NCBI GenBank assembly: GCA_002747395.1
Contig: PDPE01000032.1
Coordinates: 1-64,000 of the forward strand
Source of the DNA: Pseudomonadota bacterium
GTDB taxonomy: Bacteria; Pseudomonadota; Gammaproteobacteria; Pseudomonadales; Oleiphilaceae
DNA length: 64,000 nucleotides
Reading direction: 5' to 3'
Of this stretch, positions 1 through 8,615 are shown piece after piece. How positions within the stretch are numbered: position 1 is the stretch's first letter; each line of letters opens with the position of its first letter. Made by a program: the position numbers and the translations under genes. The notes below the pieces were generated by a model. The model saw only the letters and a list, made by a program, of their open reading frames with translations, did not search any database and was not told the DNA's origin.

Positions 1-81
1 GCCACTCGGTATGACAAATTGAAAAGAAATTTTGAATCGATGGTGGCTATGGCGTGCGCAATTCAGTGGTTACCAATGTGA
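1..81 (+). CDS. IS5-family transposase, C-terminal fragment
   Basis: The frame starting at base 1 is open up to TGA at 79-81 and encodes the last 26 residues of a protein. They include RYDKLKRNF, then a hydrophobic stretch ending in IQWLPM. An RYDK-x-x-x-NF block followed by a hydrophobic tail ending in a WL-type motif is characteristic of the C-terminus of IS5-family DDE transposases. The rest of the gene lies left of the window, so completeness and activity cannot be judged. It runs opposite to the cas genes it interrupts. Confidence 0.65.
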   Translation, partial: ATRYDKLKRNFESMVAMACAIQWLPM

Positions 82-95
82 AACGTCAACAGCCC
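1..95 (+). mobile_element. IS5-family insertion sequence, right end (partial)
   Basis: The first 95 bases look like the 3' end of an insertion sequence whose transposase is read on the plus strand and ends at 79-81. The outer 11 bases, read inward from the right end, are GGGCTGTTGAC, a plausible terminal inverted repeat. Directly outside it, at 96-99, lies CTAA, which fits the YTAR target duplication known for IS5-group elements. The left end and the other duplication copy lie outside the window, so boundaries and duplication are inferred. The insertion lies inside cas8e and cuts it off. Confidence 0.7.
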
Positions 96-1051
96 CTAAT
101 AAATTTCCCAAGCAAAGGCCAAGATGGATAGTCTGAGTTAATTGAAGGTACGTAGTATTCCTTTTTGCCTTTCTTGGTACTAAAAAACATTGGTGAATAC
201 GGATGATTCCAAATACCTTCCATTTGATAACCAAAAGGTTCTTTACGGAAATATGTATATGCTCTTCCCTTGCACCCACAATGAGAACAGTGTTTGGAGG
301 TTTGCATGTCAAGCATTTCAAACCGCACAGGGCACCAGAAAAGACCTCGGGTTAACGAAATTTTATGTGGATAAATTTTATCTCCAGCACAAACCTTGTC
401 TACGTAATTTGGAGTGTCAACGTAAGAGCCTTGGTCATCTTGAAAAAATCTATCAACTGACTCGGAAGTTAACGTGTTTAGCCATATGGTTCTTCGCAAA
501 GAAGGGTCACTAACTAACGTTGATATTGGACTATTTCCTCGCAATCCTGACTTAATGCCTCCTCCAGGTCCTCCACCCATATTTGGGCAATTATTGGAGT
601 AGTGATACAAAGCTATTGCTGCGCATGATTCGCACAGGCAATCGGCTAATCCTGCCTGGTTAATGAAAACTTTACTCTGTCCATCATTTAAACCTGGTAG
701 TAGTTTTTCTAATGGTGTTTCTGAAGCTTTCGTTTGCTTAACGCCTTTGTATTGCATAAACGGCGTTTCAGGATGGCTCAGATCGAACCAGTCTTTTTTA
801 CCTTCACAACCATCAACATACTCCTCAAGCGTCAGCGGCTTTTGAATGCGTTGCACCAGCGCTTTTTTATCCACTGGGGTAAACAGAACCTGGGTTAAGG
901 CCACCAGTAATTGCAAACAGGCAAACTCCATATCATCGCGCGGCAGGCATAATTCGCCTGTCTTCTCACCGCACAGCAGTTGCTGCAAGGTGATTTTTTC
1001 TGGCAAACCGGCATGCTGCACCGGAATCCATTTATCAATTAAAAGGTTCAT
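86..1051 (-). pseudogene. cas8e: cas8e (cse1/casA), truncated by an insertion sequence
   Basis: This is the large subunit of the type I-E Cascade complex, which recognises the PAM and recruits Cas3. The start at 1051 gives MNLLIDKWIPV, the usual family N-terminus, and has an AAGGGA ribosome site about 8 bases upstream. The glycine-rich loop NMGGGPGGG followed by LRG (about residues 160-175) and a CSHCGCKG cysteine cluster near residue 255 are also family-typical. Native sequence ends at about base 96, where the IS5-type element begins, and the frame stops at 86-88 inside that element's inverted repeat. About 318 residues remain of the usual 500 or so, so the C-terminal helical bundle is lost. 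It follows cas3 by 19 bases. Cascade is expected to be inactive unless another copy exists. Confidence 0.88.
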
Positions 1052-1070
1052 ACTCTGCATTCCCTTTGTA

Positions 1071-3764
1071 TTAATGCTCGTTACGCTGAAACCCGGTATC
1101 ACTCGTATATGAATACACCCATTGTTGCCAGTGACACTGGAAGCAAGTGTTCTCTTTTCGCATTTCAAGCCAAATCAAACCATCCTGATCCGGTTCAGGC
1201 AGCCCTTTCCCATGCTTCCCCCAACCATGGGGTACAGGCACCATATTAATATTAATCACTTCCCACCAAATAAGGTCATCAACTGACGGTAATGACTGAC
1301 CATCCAATAAGCAACGATTTCCATTATCGTTTATATAAAATGGCAAAACGCTCAAACTCATCTCACCATCTCGTGTTAATACACTAATTCTGGCGTCATC
1401 ATCCGGTAACGAATTCATGGACGGGTTCATCAATTGTTTGGCAGTGTAATAAGAACCCTGAGCATTATTGCAATACTTGGCATAGCTTTCTTGCACTGCC
1501 TTCGGCTCTGTCTCCCACTCCTCCTCACGATAAACCTTCTCTATCCAGTTACGATAAGCAGACGGAAACTCAATACCGACACCGGACTGTATCGCTTTTT
1601 TTAATAGCTCATGGGTACGCCATAAAACCCGACTATTACCATAAATTAATTCATGTAGACCATAATCCGGAGTCTCAGGCACAAGCACAGTACATACTTT
1701 GCGCTCAAAACCTGCAGGCCTGTCACGTTCATGTCGGTGCAACCGTCCCATTCGTTGAAATAACAAATCAACAGGGCATAGCTGGGAAATCAGCCAGTCA
1801 AAGTCCAGATCCAGAGATTGCTCCACGACTTGGGTGGCTATCAGTAAATGGCCTTTATCTCGCGCATCTGAAGGGTGCGGCTTATCGCCAAAGAGGTTAA
1901 TCACTTTTTGCTCCTTACTTTGGCGATCACAAAAACGAAACCGCGAGTGAAACAAATCAATTTGGCTATCCTCCAGTTCACCACTCTGTTCAAATTGCTC
2001 GCGTAGCTTCCGATATACATTCTGGGCAACATCTACCAGATTGCAAATTAAACATACCTGAGCCCCCTGTATTACTGCTTGCGTGATACCTGATAGCAGG
2101 TCGTTATCCGGCAACAGACTCTTACATGCCAGTAGTTCAATATCTACTGTCGTTGATTTGGGTCGCTGTTCAGGCTGTATTTGCAAATCAAATGTTTTAC
2201 TCTCAGCTGAAGTATAAGACGTGATTAAAGGGTAGTCTTCATTTTCAGAATGCTGTTCAGCCTTCCATGAACGAGCCAAAACCTCTTTTTGCCTGGCAGG
2301 CAGTGTTGCTGACAATAAGATGACGCTGCCGCTACAGGCTTTTTGCTGTTCCAGAACTCCACCCAAAAGGCCATACATATAACTGTCATAGGCGTGTACT
2401 TCATCAATAATCAGAACACTGCGACCAATACCAAAGCCACGAACAAATTTATGCCTGACCGGCAGTACAGATACTAAAACCTGATCAACTGTGCAAACAC
2501 CGATCTGTCCGAGAAATACCCGCTTGCGACTTTGTGCCAGCCATTCACTGCATTGCACCCAGGCTTCTTCTTGACCCTGAACAGTCTTGGGTGTAGACGA
2601 CTTTTTAAGATCAATAAACCCTTCGTGATACCTGGCTCGACCATGAGCCAAAATGAGGTTGGTTTGATTGCTGAAAATGTGCCTGGCGGCTCTTTCCAGA
2701 CGGTCATACATGGCATTGGCAGTAGCCTGAGTAGGGAGTGCGAAAACAATACTGTCAGCCAAACCCGCATCCATTAAACGCCAGGCATAGGCCAATGCTG
2801 CTTCCGTTTTTCCGGATCCTGTTGATGCCTCGATGAGAGTCAAACCCTGCTCTAGTGGTAAATCATCAACTAAAACCTGAATCTGACGAGGCTTGGCATG
2901 AACACCCAATAGTTTTTCTATTGCAGGCTCACGATGAATATGTGATTTCATGCCCGCCGATTGCAAGGCGCGTTCAGCTTTCTTAAACCGTCCCAGATAC
3001 CATCTACGCAACGCCTCGACTGATATTTGTGGCTCAGCGTCATAGTCAAAAAAATCCGACGACCCCAGCCAATCACATACCGAACAAAAACCAGCCAGAA
3101 AAAAGATGCTTTTATCATCCATAACCGGAGGGTTTTCTTTTAAAGACAAGTCAGCAGGGGTTAAAAAAAGTTGTTCCAGTGTATTCACCCAATCAATCCG
3201 GGCGTTGTGGAATAAGGGCTCAGCATCCTTGCAAAGCGAAGGTAAGCCTGCATCCTCACAGCAAGGAATATCACCATGATGCCCGGCAACGGCTGCCAGC
3301 CACGGTCGCCATAATTCCCAATCTTCTGGCTGGTCTACCATCCAATCATCACCGTTACTGAAACGTGATTTAAAGTCTTCATAAAACCAATTCAACCCTT
3401 GCGGGCCATGATAATAGTCTTTGATATTTCGCACACTAAGCGGGAAGTCAGCCAACCCGATATCTGGGTTGACAGCGCGGAACGTGTCAGGCGCTTTACG
3501 CTGAAACCGTAAATCCCATTTACCGTAATCATGCAAAGCAATAAAAAATAGCACCCAGGCTTTGGCCTTCTCCTCATTCAAGCCTGTTTGACCAACAAAA
3601 TGCTGAGGTATAGCACGACTTTGTTGCCACCAGCATTCTGCCACCGCCGCCACATCCAGACAGTGATAAGGCAACAGATGGTATTCATCACCTGTTGCTT
3701 GCGGGTGTTTTCTGGCTTTTCCCCAGTATTTAAAGTAGTCGGGAACCTCCGTCAATTCAGTCAT
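1071..3764 (-). CDS. cas3: CRISPR-associated helicase/nuclease Cas3, type I-E
   Basis: Cas3 is recruited by Cascade to unwind and degrade target DNA. At 897 residues it is full length for type I-E. The N-terminal HD nuclease shows H34, HD at 78-79 and HH at 162-163. The SF2 helicase follows with Walker A STGSGKT near 314-320, IIDEVHAYD near 452-460, motif III LLSATLP, and the motif VI arginines in FQRMGRLHRHERD. The start is preceded by AAGGA at a good distance. It is the first cas gene on this strand, only 73 bases downstream of the T3SS gene sctU, so read-through is possible. Its partner cas8e is broken, but cas3 itself shows no frameshift. Confidence 0.95.
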   Translation of the reverse strand: MTELTEVPDYFKYWGKARKHPQATGDEYHLLPYHCLDVAAVAECWWQQSRAIPQHFVGQTGLNEEKAKAWVLFFIALHDYGKWDLRFQRKAPDTFRAVNPDIGLADFPLSVRNIKDYYHGPQGLNWFYEDFKSRFSNGDDWMVDQPEDWELWRPWLAAVAGHHGDIPCCEDAGLPSLCKDAEPLFHNARIDWVNTLEQLFLTPADLSLKENPPVMDDKSIFFLAGFCSVCDWLGSSDFFDYDAEPQISVEALRRWYLGRFKKAERALQSAGMKSHIHREPAIEKLLGVHAKPRQIQVLVDDLPLEQGLTLIEASTGSGKTEAALAYAWRLMDAGLADSIVFALPTQATANAMYDRLERAARHIFSNQTNLILAHGRARYHEGFIDLKKSSTPKTVQGQEEAWVQCSEWLAQSRKRVFLGQIGVCTVDQVLVSVLPVRHKFVRGFGIGRSVLIIDEVHAYDSYMYGLLGGVLEQQKACSGSVILLSATLPARQKEVLARSWKAEQHSENEDYPLITSYTSAESKTFDLQIQPEQRPKSTTVDIELLACKSLLPDNDLLSGITQAVIQGAQVCLICNLVDVAQNVYRKLREQFEQSGELEDSQIDLFHSRFRFCDRQSKEQKVINLFGDKPHPSDARDKGHLLIATQVVEQSLDLDFDWLISQLCPVDLLFQRMGRLHRHERDRPAGFERKVCTVLVPETPDYGLHELIYGNSRVLWRTHELLKKAIQSGVGIEFPSAYRNWIEKVYREEEWETEPKAVQESYAKYCNNAQGSYYTAKQLMNPSMNSLPDDDARISVLTRDGEMSLSVLPFYINDNGNRCLLDGQSLPSVDDLIWWEVININMVPVPHGWGKHGKGLPEPDQDGLIWLEMRKENTCFQCHWQQWVYSYTSDTGFQRNEH

Positions 3765-3837
3765 TGCTTTTCCTTCATCAGCCTGTGTTTCTGTTGTTAC
3801 TGAAACAGTATTACTGAAATACCACGGAAAGCCACTA

Positions 3838-4905
3838 TCAACCAGCCTGTGTTGACGCTTTCACCTCCTCAGCCCAACGCAACACCTCCGCTACCACTTC
3901 AAAATAATCCGCCGAGATATAATGCTCCAACGCCACATTGGCAAACAGACCTCTGGCCAGGGGAATATTCTCCATCACCGGTACGCCTGCTGCTTCAGCC
4001 GCTTCTCGCATATGCAAGGCCATATGGTCTTGCCCCTTTGCCACGACTTGAGGCAAATCCGTTATGCCCTGCTCGTAATACAGGGCAACGGCAAAGTGCG
4101 TGGGGTTGGTGACCAGTACGTTGGCATTGCGCACGGCAGACAGGGTGTTTTGTTGAGACCATTCCTGATGAAGTTGTTTTCTTTGGCTTTTTACCATTGG
4201 GTCACCCTCTGATTCTTTGTGCTCCTGTTTGATATCACGCTTGCTCATCATCATTTTTTTGATAAACACATGGCGCTGGTAAAAGACATCCAGTATGGCG
4301 ACAAACAGAAAGGCCACAGCAACAAAAAAGCAGATCAGCAAGGTCGAGTGCCAATGAGAAGCCAGCATGGCTTGTAGCGGGTTGTCGGGTAACTGGAAAT
4401 AGTCAGGCAAGGCGTCAAACAGCACAATATAAACACACCAGATAACCAGGCCGGTTTTGATGATGGAACGAATGACATCAACCAGTTTTTCCACCGAAAA
4501 GAGCTTTTTGATGCCCTGGGCAGGGTTGAGGTTGGTAAAATCGGGAGACAGTTTTTTGGCCGAAAAAATCGTGCCCACCTGCATCCATTCCACAACAAAA
4601 CCGGCCAATGCAGCAATAAGAATAAAAGGCAGAATGGCAAAAAAGACGGTTTTGCCTGAAAGGATAAGACTCTCTATCAGGGCTTCGGGAGAAAGCGCAT
4701 GAATGGTGCTGAACAGATAGCGGGTCAGAGTGATAACTTCATTGATCAGATACTCGGCCAAAAGTGCAAAAGCAAGTAACCACAGAATCAACACCAGGGT
4801 ACGCGACAAATCCTGGCTGCGATGAACATCCCCCTTCTTTTTTGCATCTTTCAGGCGTTTCGGGGTGGGTTTTTCGGTTTGATCTGATTGTTTTTCTGCT
4901 GACAA
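3838..4905 (-). CDS. sctU: T3SS export-apparatus switch protein SctU
   Basis: SctU (YscU/FlhB family) is an inner-membrane autoprotease whose cleavage switches secretion from needle parts to later substrates. It has 355 residues. The N-terminus EKPTPKRLKDAKKKG is the family signature; four hydrophobic segments follow, then a cytoplasmic domain with the self-cleaving NPTH motif at about residues 267-270. The start is TTG at 4905, with GAGG 8 bases upstream; the nearby ATG at 4913 is out of frame. It is the last gene of the sctQ-R-S-T-U arm, 123 bases after sctT. Presence of NPTH instead of a degenerate form predicts an active switch. Confidence 0.95.
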   Translation of the reverse strand: MSAEKQSDQTEKPTPKRLKDAKKKGDVHRSQDLSRTLVLILWLLAFALLAEYLINEVITLTRYLFSTIHALSPEALIESLILSGKTVFFAILPFILIAALAGFVVEWMQVGTIFSAKKLSPDFTNLNPAQGIKKLFSVEKLVDVIRSIIKTGLVIWCVYIVLFDALPDYFQLPDNPLQAMLASHWHSTLLICFFVAVAFLFVAILDVFYQRHVFIKKMMMSKRDIKQEHKESEGDPMVKSQRKQLHQEWSQQNTLSAVRNANVLVTNPTHFAVALYYEQGITDLPQVVAKGQDHMALHMREAAEAAGVPVMENIPLARGLFANVALEHYISADYFEVVAEVLRWAEEVKASTQAG

Positions 4906-5028
4906 CTCAACATCCTCGGGTGACTGAATCCACTATGTAAACTCGAACAAAACGACTCACCCGCACGGTATAGGGGTATAGGCCTGCGCGTGGCGTCTGA
5001 TCGGGAAACCTGAACAGGTACACACGCA

Positions 5029-5886
5029 CTACCTGAAAAGGCGGGATAACTGTTCGGATATCCGGAGGCTTTCGGCCAGGTGGCGCACCACCATTTCAGC
5101 GATCATGCCGGCCATCAGCATCATAATCCAGGTAGCCAGCCATGATTTGATCGGCATACTTAATGGCAACACATTGATCTGCTGGGCGAAGCGATTGATC
5201 AGACCAAAGGCAATATCGACGGTCGCCAGCACGAGTATGGCCGGGGAAGCGATAAGCAGTGCCCTGGTCATAATAAAACCAAACTGACCAGCGAAAAAAT
5301 CAACTCCTTTCACATTGAGCTCTGGCAACAACTGATCGACCGGCCAAAGCAGATAACTGGTCAGTAACACTTCCAGAAAAATCAGAAAGGCACCGCTGAC
5401 CATAAAAAGAACTGCGGCGAGACGCGACAGCCACTGACTGGTTAACGAAGACTGGTGACCCTGTATGGGGTCGACCAGGCTCGCCATGTTACTGCCTGTC
5501 TGGGTATCGAGCATTCCTCCGGCGACGCCCAGTGCCCAGAAAATGGAGCCGAATAGCAGGCCAATGACTACGCCGAGGAAAATCTCCTTGACCAATATCA
5601 GTGGCCAAAGGGCTCCACTGACCATGTTGACATCATAATTCTGAGCGGACAGGGGGAAGACCACCACGGCAAGGCAGACATAAAGGCTGTTTCGCACCAG
5701 GGCCGGAGCGGTTTCCCGGCTCAGTAACGGAAGCATGATAAAAGCCGCTCCAATGCGCGGCAGAGTAACCGCCACTGCAAGCGCGGCTGCGCCGTACATC
5801 TCTGTCAGGGTGGCAATGATATCACCCAAATTGCCGGTACCTGATGCACTGCTACCGGCGACAATGCCTTCCAGCAAACCGGGCAT
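5029..5886 (-). CDS. sctT: T3SS export-apparatus protein SctT
   Basis: SctT (YscT/SpaR/FliR family) forms the export gate with SctR and SctS in the inner membrane. The protein has 285 residues and about six to eight hydrophobic segments. Family-like features include PRIGAAFIMLPLLSRE near the N-terminus and LDTQTGSNMASLVDP near residue 125. It starts at ATG 5886, overlapping the sctS stop in a TAATG arrangement, which suggests translational coupling. Position between sctS and sctU is the standard order. Confidence 0.93.
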   Translation of the reverse strand: MPGLLEGIVAGSSASGTGNLGDIIATLTEMYGAAALAVAVTLPRIGAAFIMLPLLSRETAPALVRNSLYVCLAVVVFPLSAQNYDVNMVSGALWPLILVKEIFLGVVIGLLFGSIFWALGVAGGMLDTQTGSNMASLVDPIQGHQSSLTSQWLSRLAAVLFMVSGAFLIFLEVLLTSYLLWPVDQLLPELNVKGVDFFAGQFGFIMTRALLIASPAILVLATVDIAFGLINRFAQQINVLPLSMPIKSWLATWIMMLMAGMIAEMVVRHLAESLRISEQLSRLFR

Positions 5887-6152
5887 TACCTGACCATCGC
5901 CGGAAAGCCGGTAAATGCGCCATGACCAAACCGGAACAGGCTTTCTCCCATCAATCCGGCAGTTAAAAACAGGGTGACACCTACGGCAAACAGTTTGACC
6001 GCAAAGCTCACCGTTTGCTCCTGCAACTGTGTGACAGCCTGGATAATCGCCACAATCAGGCCGGATACCGACGCAGCCAATATGGTGGGGGCAGAAAGAA
6101 CCAGCATCAACCAGAGCGCTTCCTGGGTTTGTCGAACAACATCAAAATCCAT
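5886..6152 (-). CDS. sctS: T3SS export-apparatus protein SctS
   Basis: SctS (YscS/FliQ family) is a small two-helix membrane protein of the export gate. From ATG 6152 it has 88 residues, the normal family length; a TTG two codons upstream is possible but less likely. The PTILAASVSGLIVAIIQAVT segment followed by TQLQEQTVSF is a strong match to the conserved FliQ/SctS core. It starts 31 bases after sctR ends and its stop overlaps the sctT start. Confidence 0.93.
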   Translation of the reverse strand: MDFDVVRQTQEALWLMLVLSAPTILAASVSGLIVAIIQAVTQLQEQTVSFAVKLFAVGVTLFLTAGLMGESLFRFGHGAFTGFPAMVR

Positions 6153-6182
6153 TTCCAATCCATCCCTTGTTTTGCCAGAGGG

Positions 6183-6848
6183 CTATAAATAGGTCATAAC
6201 CAGACCTTGTACCAGATGTGTCCAGCCACTGATAAACACAAATAACAACAGTTTGAAGGGAAGTGACACTGTGGTCGGAGCCAACATCATCATCCCCAGA
6301 GCCAATAAAATATTGGATACAATCAGGTCAATGACCAGAAAAGGCAGGAAAATCACAAAGCCGATCTGGAAGGCATCAGTGAGTTCACTCACCACAAATG
6401 CCGGGACGACCACAACAAAGTCTTTTTCCGAAAAGGAATTTTCTCCTTTATCACCCATCAGTTTTTCGATGCTTTTGAGAAAGAACTGTCGCTCACTCTG
6501 CTCTGAGTGGCGAAACAGAAATTGCTGCAAGGGCTTCTTGCCCTGCTCTGCAATCGCAAACAGGCGACTGGTGTCTGACTGTTCTTCAGTAAACTGTGCG
6601 ACCTGTTTTTCTATGCCGTCGTATGCCTCGTTGAATACCGGGTACATCACATACACAGAAAGGATAATTGCCAGCCCGTTAAGAACGACGTTAGGCGGCA
6701 CCTGTTGAAGCCCCAGAGCATTTCTGAGCAAACTCAGGACAACCACGATTTTGGTATAAGACGTGACCATCACGGCCACAAAGGGAGCCAGAGCCAGGGA
6801 TACAACAACAGCAACAATCGCGCCGGGTGAGAAGCTGGAAAAATCCAT
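6183..6848 (-). CDS. sctR: T3SS export-apparatus protein SctR
   Basis: SctR (YscR/FliP family) forms the pentameric core of the export gate. The chosen start, ATG 6848, lies one base after the sctQ stop and gives 221 residues, close to the usual 215-220. A longer frame starting at 6932 lies wholly inside sctQ and is not credible. Family motifs are visible: TSYTKIVVVLSLLRNALG near residues 25-42, QQVPPNVVLNGLA just after, and a C-terminal membrane region containing GMMMLAPTTVSLPFKL. Confidence 0.95.
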   Translation of the reverse strand: MDFSSFSPGAIVAVVVSLALAPFVAVMVTSYTKIVVVLSLLRNALGLQQVPPNVVLNGLAIILSVYVMYPVFNEAYDGIEKQVAQFTEEQSDTSRLFAIAEQGKKPLQQFLFRHSEQSERQFFLKSIEKLMGDKGENSFSEKDFVVVVPAFVVSELTDAFQIGFVIFLPFLVIDLIVSNILLALGMMMLAPTTVSLPFKLLLFVFISGWTHLVQGLVMTYL

Positions 6849-6849
6849 T

Positions 6850-7101
6850 TCACAAAATCCGCCTGATTTGCAAGGCCAGCTGGTCGCCAACGGCAATGAG
6901 CTGAGCGTCTGCCCATTTGCATCCATTGACAAAAATATCTGTGTGAGCCGAATCCAGTTTACTTTCCAGAGTCAGAACCGAACCCGGCTCGATTGCTTCC
7001 AACTCGTCAAGACGCATCCGTTTTTCCCCCACCCGAAAATCCAGTTGGGCAGTCAGAGAAGACAGGTCATTACCTGCCGGTTTGGTGGTATGATCATTCA
7101 T
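6850..7101 (-). other. possible internal translation product SctQ-C
   Basis: Several SctQ genes make a second short protein from an internal start that covers the last SPOA domain. Here an ATG at 7101 lies just ahead of that domain and opens 83 residues in frame, beginning MNDHTTKPAGND. A purine-rich AGAGAG lies about 7 bases upstream. Length and position match known SctQ-C products. This is inference from position and a moderate ribosome site. Confidence 0.4.
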
Positions 7102-7977
7102 GCTGTTACTCTCTTGTGAGAAGTGGGGTGAAAAGGTTTTTTCCCGTGCATGACTCAATACCGAGACCACGCTGATCTGACGATGCTCATACACGGCTTT
7201 TGCGATCCAGTCCCTTTGCCTGGTCGCAATGGTTATATCGTTCCGGCTCTTATCAAGTGAATCCAGCAGCATCAGGTCTCCCGACTCGTAGCTGTCCAGC
7301 TCGGACACGGCCTCATAAATCGGTGGCAACCAGATTTCCAGATTCAACGCCAGGTGAGCCAGAGATGGAAAATCGGATAAGGAGCTCATCCTCCCCGCCC
7401 GGTCAGACTGGTGCTGAATCAGCCTGAGCATGGTTTGCCCGCTGAGACCTAACATCACATCGCTTTGCCTGTGTTCCTTCAACAATCGGAAGAACAGCAT
7501 GCGATGCGTCTGCTCGTAGCCGGTATCCTGGTCACTCTGCTGATCATCCTGGTACCCGGAGGGGAAAAGCTGACAGCTATCACAAAATCTCGCATGAAGG
7601 TTCGCTTCCCCTCTCGTCAACAGGCGGTCAAAATGCCACTGCTGTCCGGTCAGATCGACAAGCTGTTCAAGCAATGTCTCATGGGCCATCAACCAGGCCA
7701 ACCCCAACGACTCCGGCTCATACTCCCACCAATGCCGCTCACCAACAGGTACTGCATGTTCATCGAAAGCAGTCGATACCAGAAGCCGCTCGTTGTCACC
7801 GACCAGCACGGCCACATTCCCGGCTATCTCTCCGGCGGGATTCACACACCAACCGGATTGGGCATAACGCTTCAAACAGGAGGCAAGCACTCCTGCCTGA
7901 TTGCGGAAAACGGACTCCTGAAGGGACATTTCCGGTAACTTTTCCAACCCGGACATGGTTTTTCCCAACCCGGACAT
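6850..7977 (-). CDS. sctQ: T3SS cytoplasmic sorting-platform (C-ring) protein SctQ
   Basis: SctQ (YscQ/FliN-FliM-like) builds the cytosolic sorting platform. The C-terminal 75 residues form a recognisable SPOA domain, with LDFRVGEKRMRLDELEAIEPG and GDQLALQIRRIL at the end. The N-terminal 290 residues are poorly conserved, as is usual. From ATG 7977 it has 375 residues; TTG 7983 overlaps the regulator stop and is an alternative. The start region is a tandem duplication, so residues MSGL occur twice and a second ATG exists at about 7953. It lies between the response regulator and sctR, nearly abutting both. Confidence 0.88.
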   Translation of the reverse strand: MSGLGKTMSGLEKLPEMSLQESVFRNQAGVLASCLKRYAQSGWCVNPAGEIAGNVAVLVGDNERLLVSTAFDEHAVPVGERHWWEYEPESLGLAWLMAHETLLEQLVDLTGQQWHFDRLLTRGEANLHARFCDSCQLFPSGYQDDQQSDQDTGYEQTHRMLFFRLLKEHRQSDVMLGLSGQTMLRLIQHQSDRAGRMSSLSDFPSLAHLALNLEIWLPPIYEAVSELDSYESGDLMLLDSLDKSRNDITIATRQRDWIAKAVYEHRQISVVSVLSHAREKTFSPHFSQESNSMNDHTTKPAGNDLSSLTAQLDFRVGEKRMRLDELEAIEPGSVLTLESKLDSAHTDIFVNGCKWADAQLIAVGDQLALQIRRIL

Positions 7978-7979
7978 GG

Positions 7980-8615
7980 TCAATATCCCAGGTTCAACTT
8001 GACCAGTTCCTGAATGCTTCGTACACCCAGCTTTGAAATGACCTTGGCACGATGCAGCTCTACGGTTTTTACACTGATACCCAAAATATCTGCCGTGGTT
8101 TTATTCAAACGCCCCTCGCAAACATGGCTGAATACCTGTTTCTCCCTGGGTGTCAGCGTACGCAATTTCTGCCGACTTGCATCAGGGTTACGCAATACAG
8201 CTCCCGGATCTTCGATTGCTGCATGAATTTGCTGTATCAGCTGGTTCGGGTCAAATGGCTTTTCGATAAAGTTTGATGCACCCTCACGCATACAGGCTAC
8301 CGCCGTTGGCACATCAGCCGAGCCGGAAACCACAATAACGGGAAGCCTGACTTTTTTGATTTGCAATTGCCTGATCAACTGCAGTCCGGACATTCCGGGC
8401 ATATGAATATCTGTCACAATGCATTGCCGAACACATTGACGAACCTGCTTCTTCGGTTGACCAGACAACTGCTCAAGAAACTCGTCCGCAGATGAAAAAT
8501 CAAAGAGCGTCATGCCTGTGTTTTCAAACAATGCCCTGACTGACTTCCGAAATCGGTCATTGTCGTCTATCAGGTAGATTTCTATCGGAGTGGATTCGGT
8601 TGGCAACTCAGGCAT
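7980..8615 (-). CDS. LuxR/FixJ-type response regulator at the T3SS locus
   Basis: A 211-residue two-domain regulator. The receiver domain has the acidic pair in LIDDNDRF, phospho-acceptor D69 in CIVTDIHMPGMSG, and K119 in FIEKPFD. The C-terminal helix-turn-helix shows LTPREKQVFSHVCEG and ISVKTVELHRAKVISKLG, typical of FixJ/NarL-type activators. The start at ATG 8615 is set by GGAGG 8 bases upstream; a GTG at 8636 lacks this. The stop overlaps the sctQ start, so it is probably co-transcribed with the minus-strand T3SS arm. No partner histidine kinase is in the window. A role in T3SS control is inferred from position. Confidence 0.88.
   Translation of the reverse strand: MPELPTESTPIEIYLIDDNDRFRKSVRALFENTGMTLFDFSSADEFLEQLSGQPKKQVRQCVRQCIVTDIHMPGMSGLQLIRQLQIKKVRLPVIVVSGSADVPTAVACMREGASNFIEKPFDPNQLIQQIHAAIEDPGAVLRNPDASRQKLRTLTPREKQVFSHVCEGRLNKTTADILGISVKTVELHRAKVISKLGVRSIQELVKLNLGY

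Noticed and set aside
70..321. Open frame opposite/alongside cas8e near the left edge
   Set aside because: It is an out-of-frame shadow of the truncated cas8e and runs into the insertion sequence end.
1..3764. CRISPR array near cas3/cas8e
   Set aside because: No regularly spaced repeats of about 28-29 bases were seen; an array, if any, lies left of the window.
6849..6932. Longer SctR start at 6932
   Set aside because: The extension lies inside sctQ and has no family similarity; ATG 6848 directly follows the sctQ stop.
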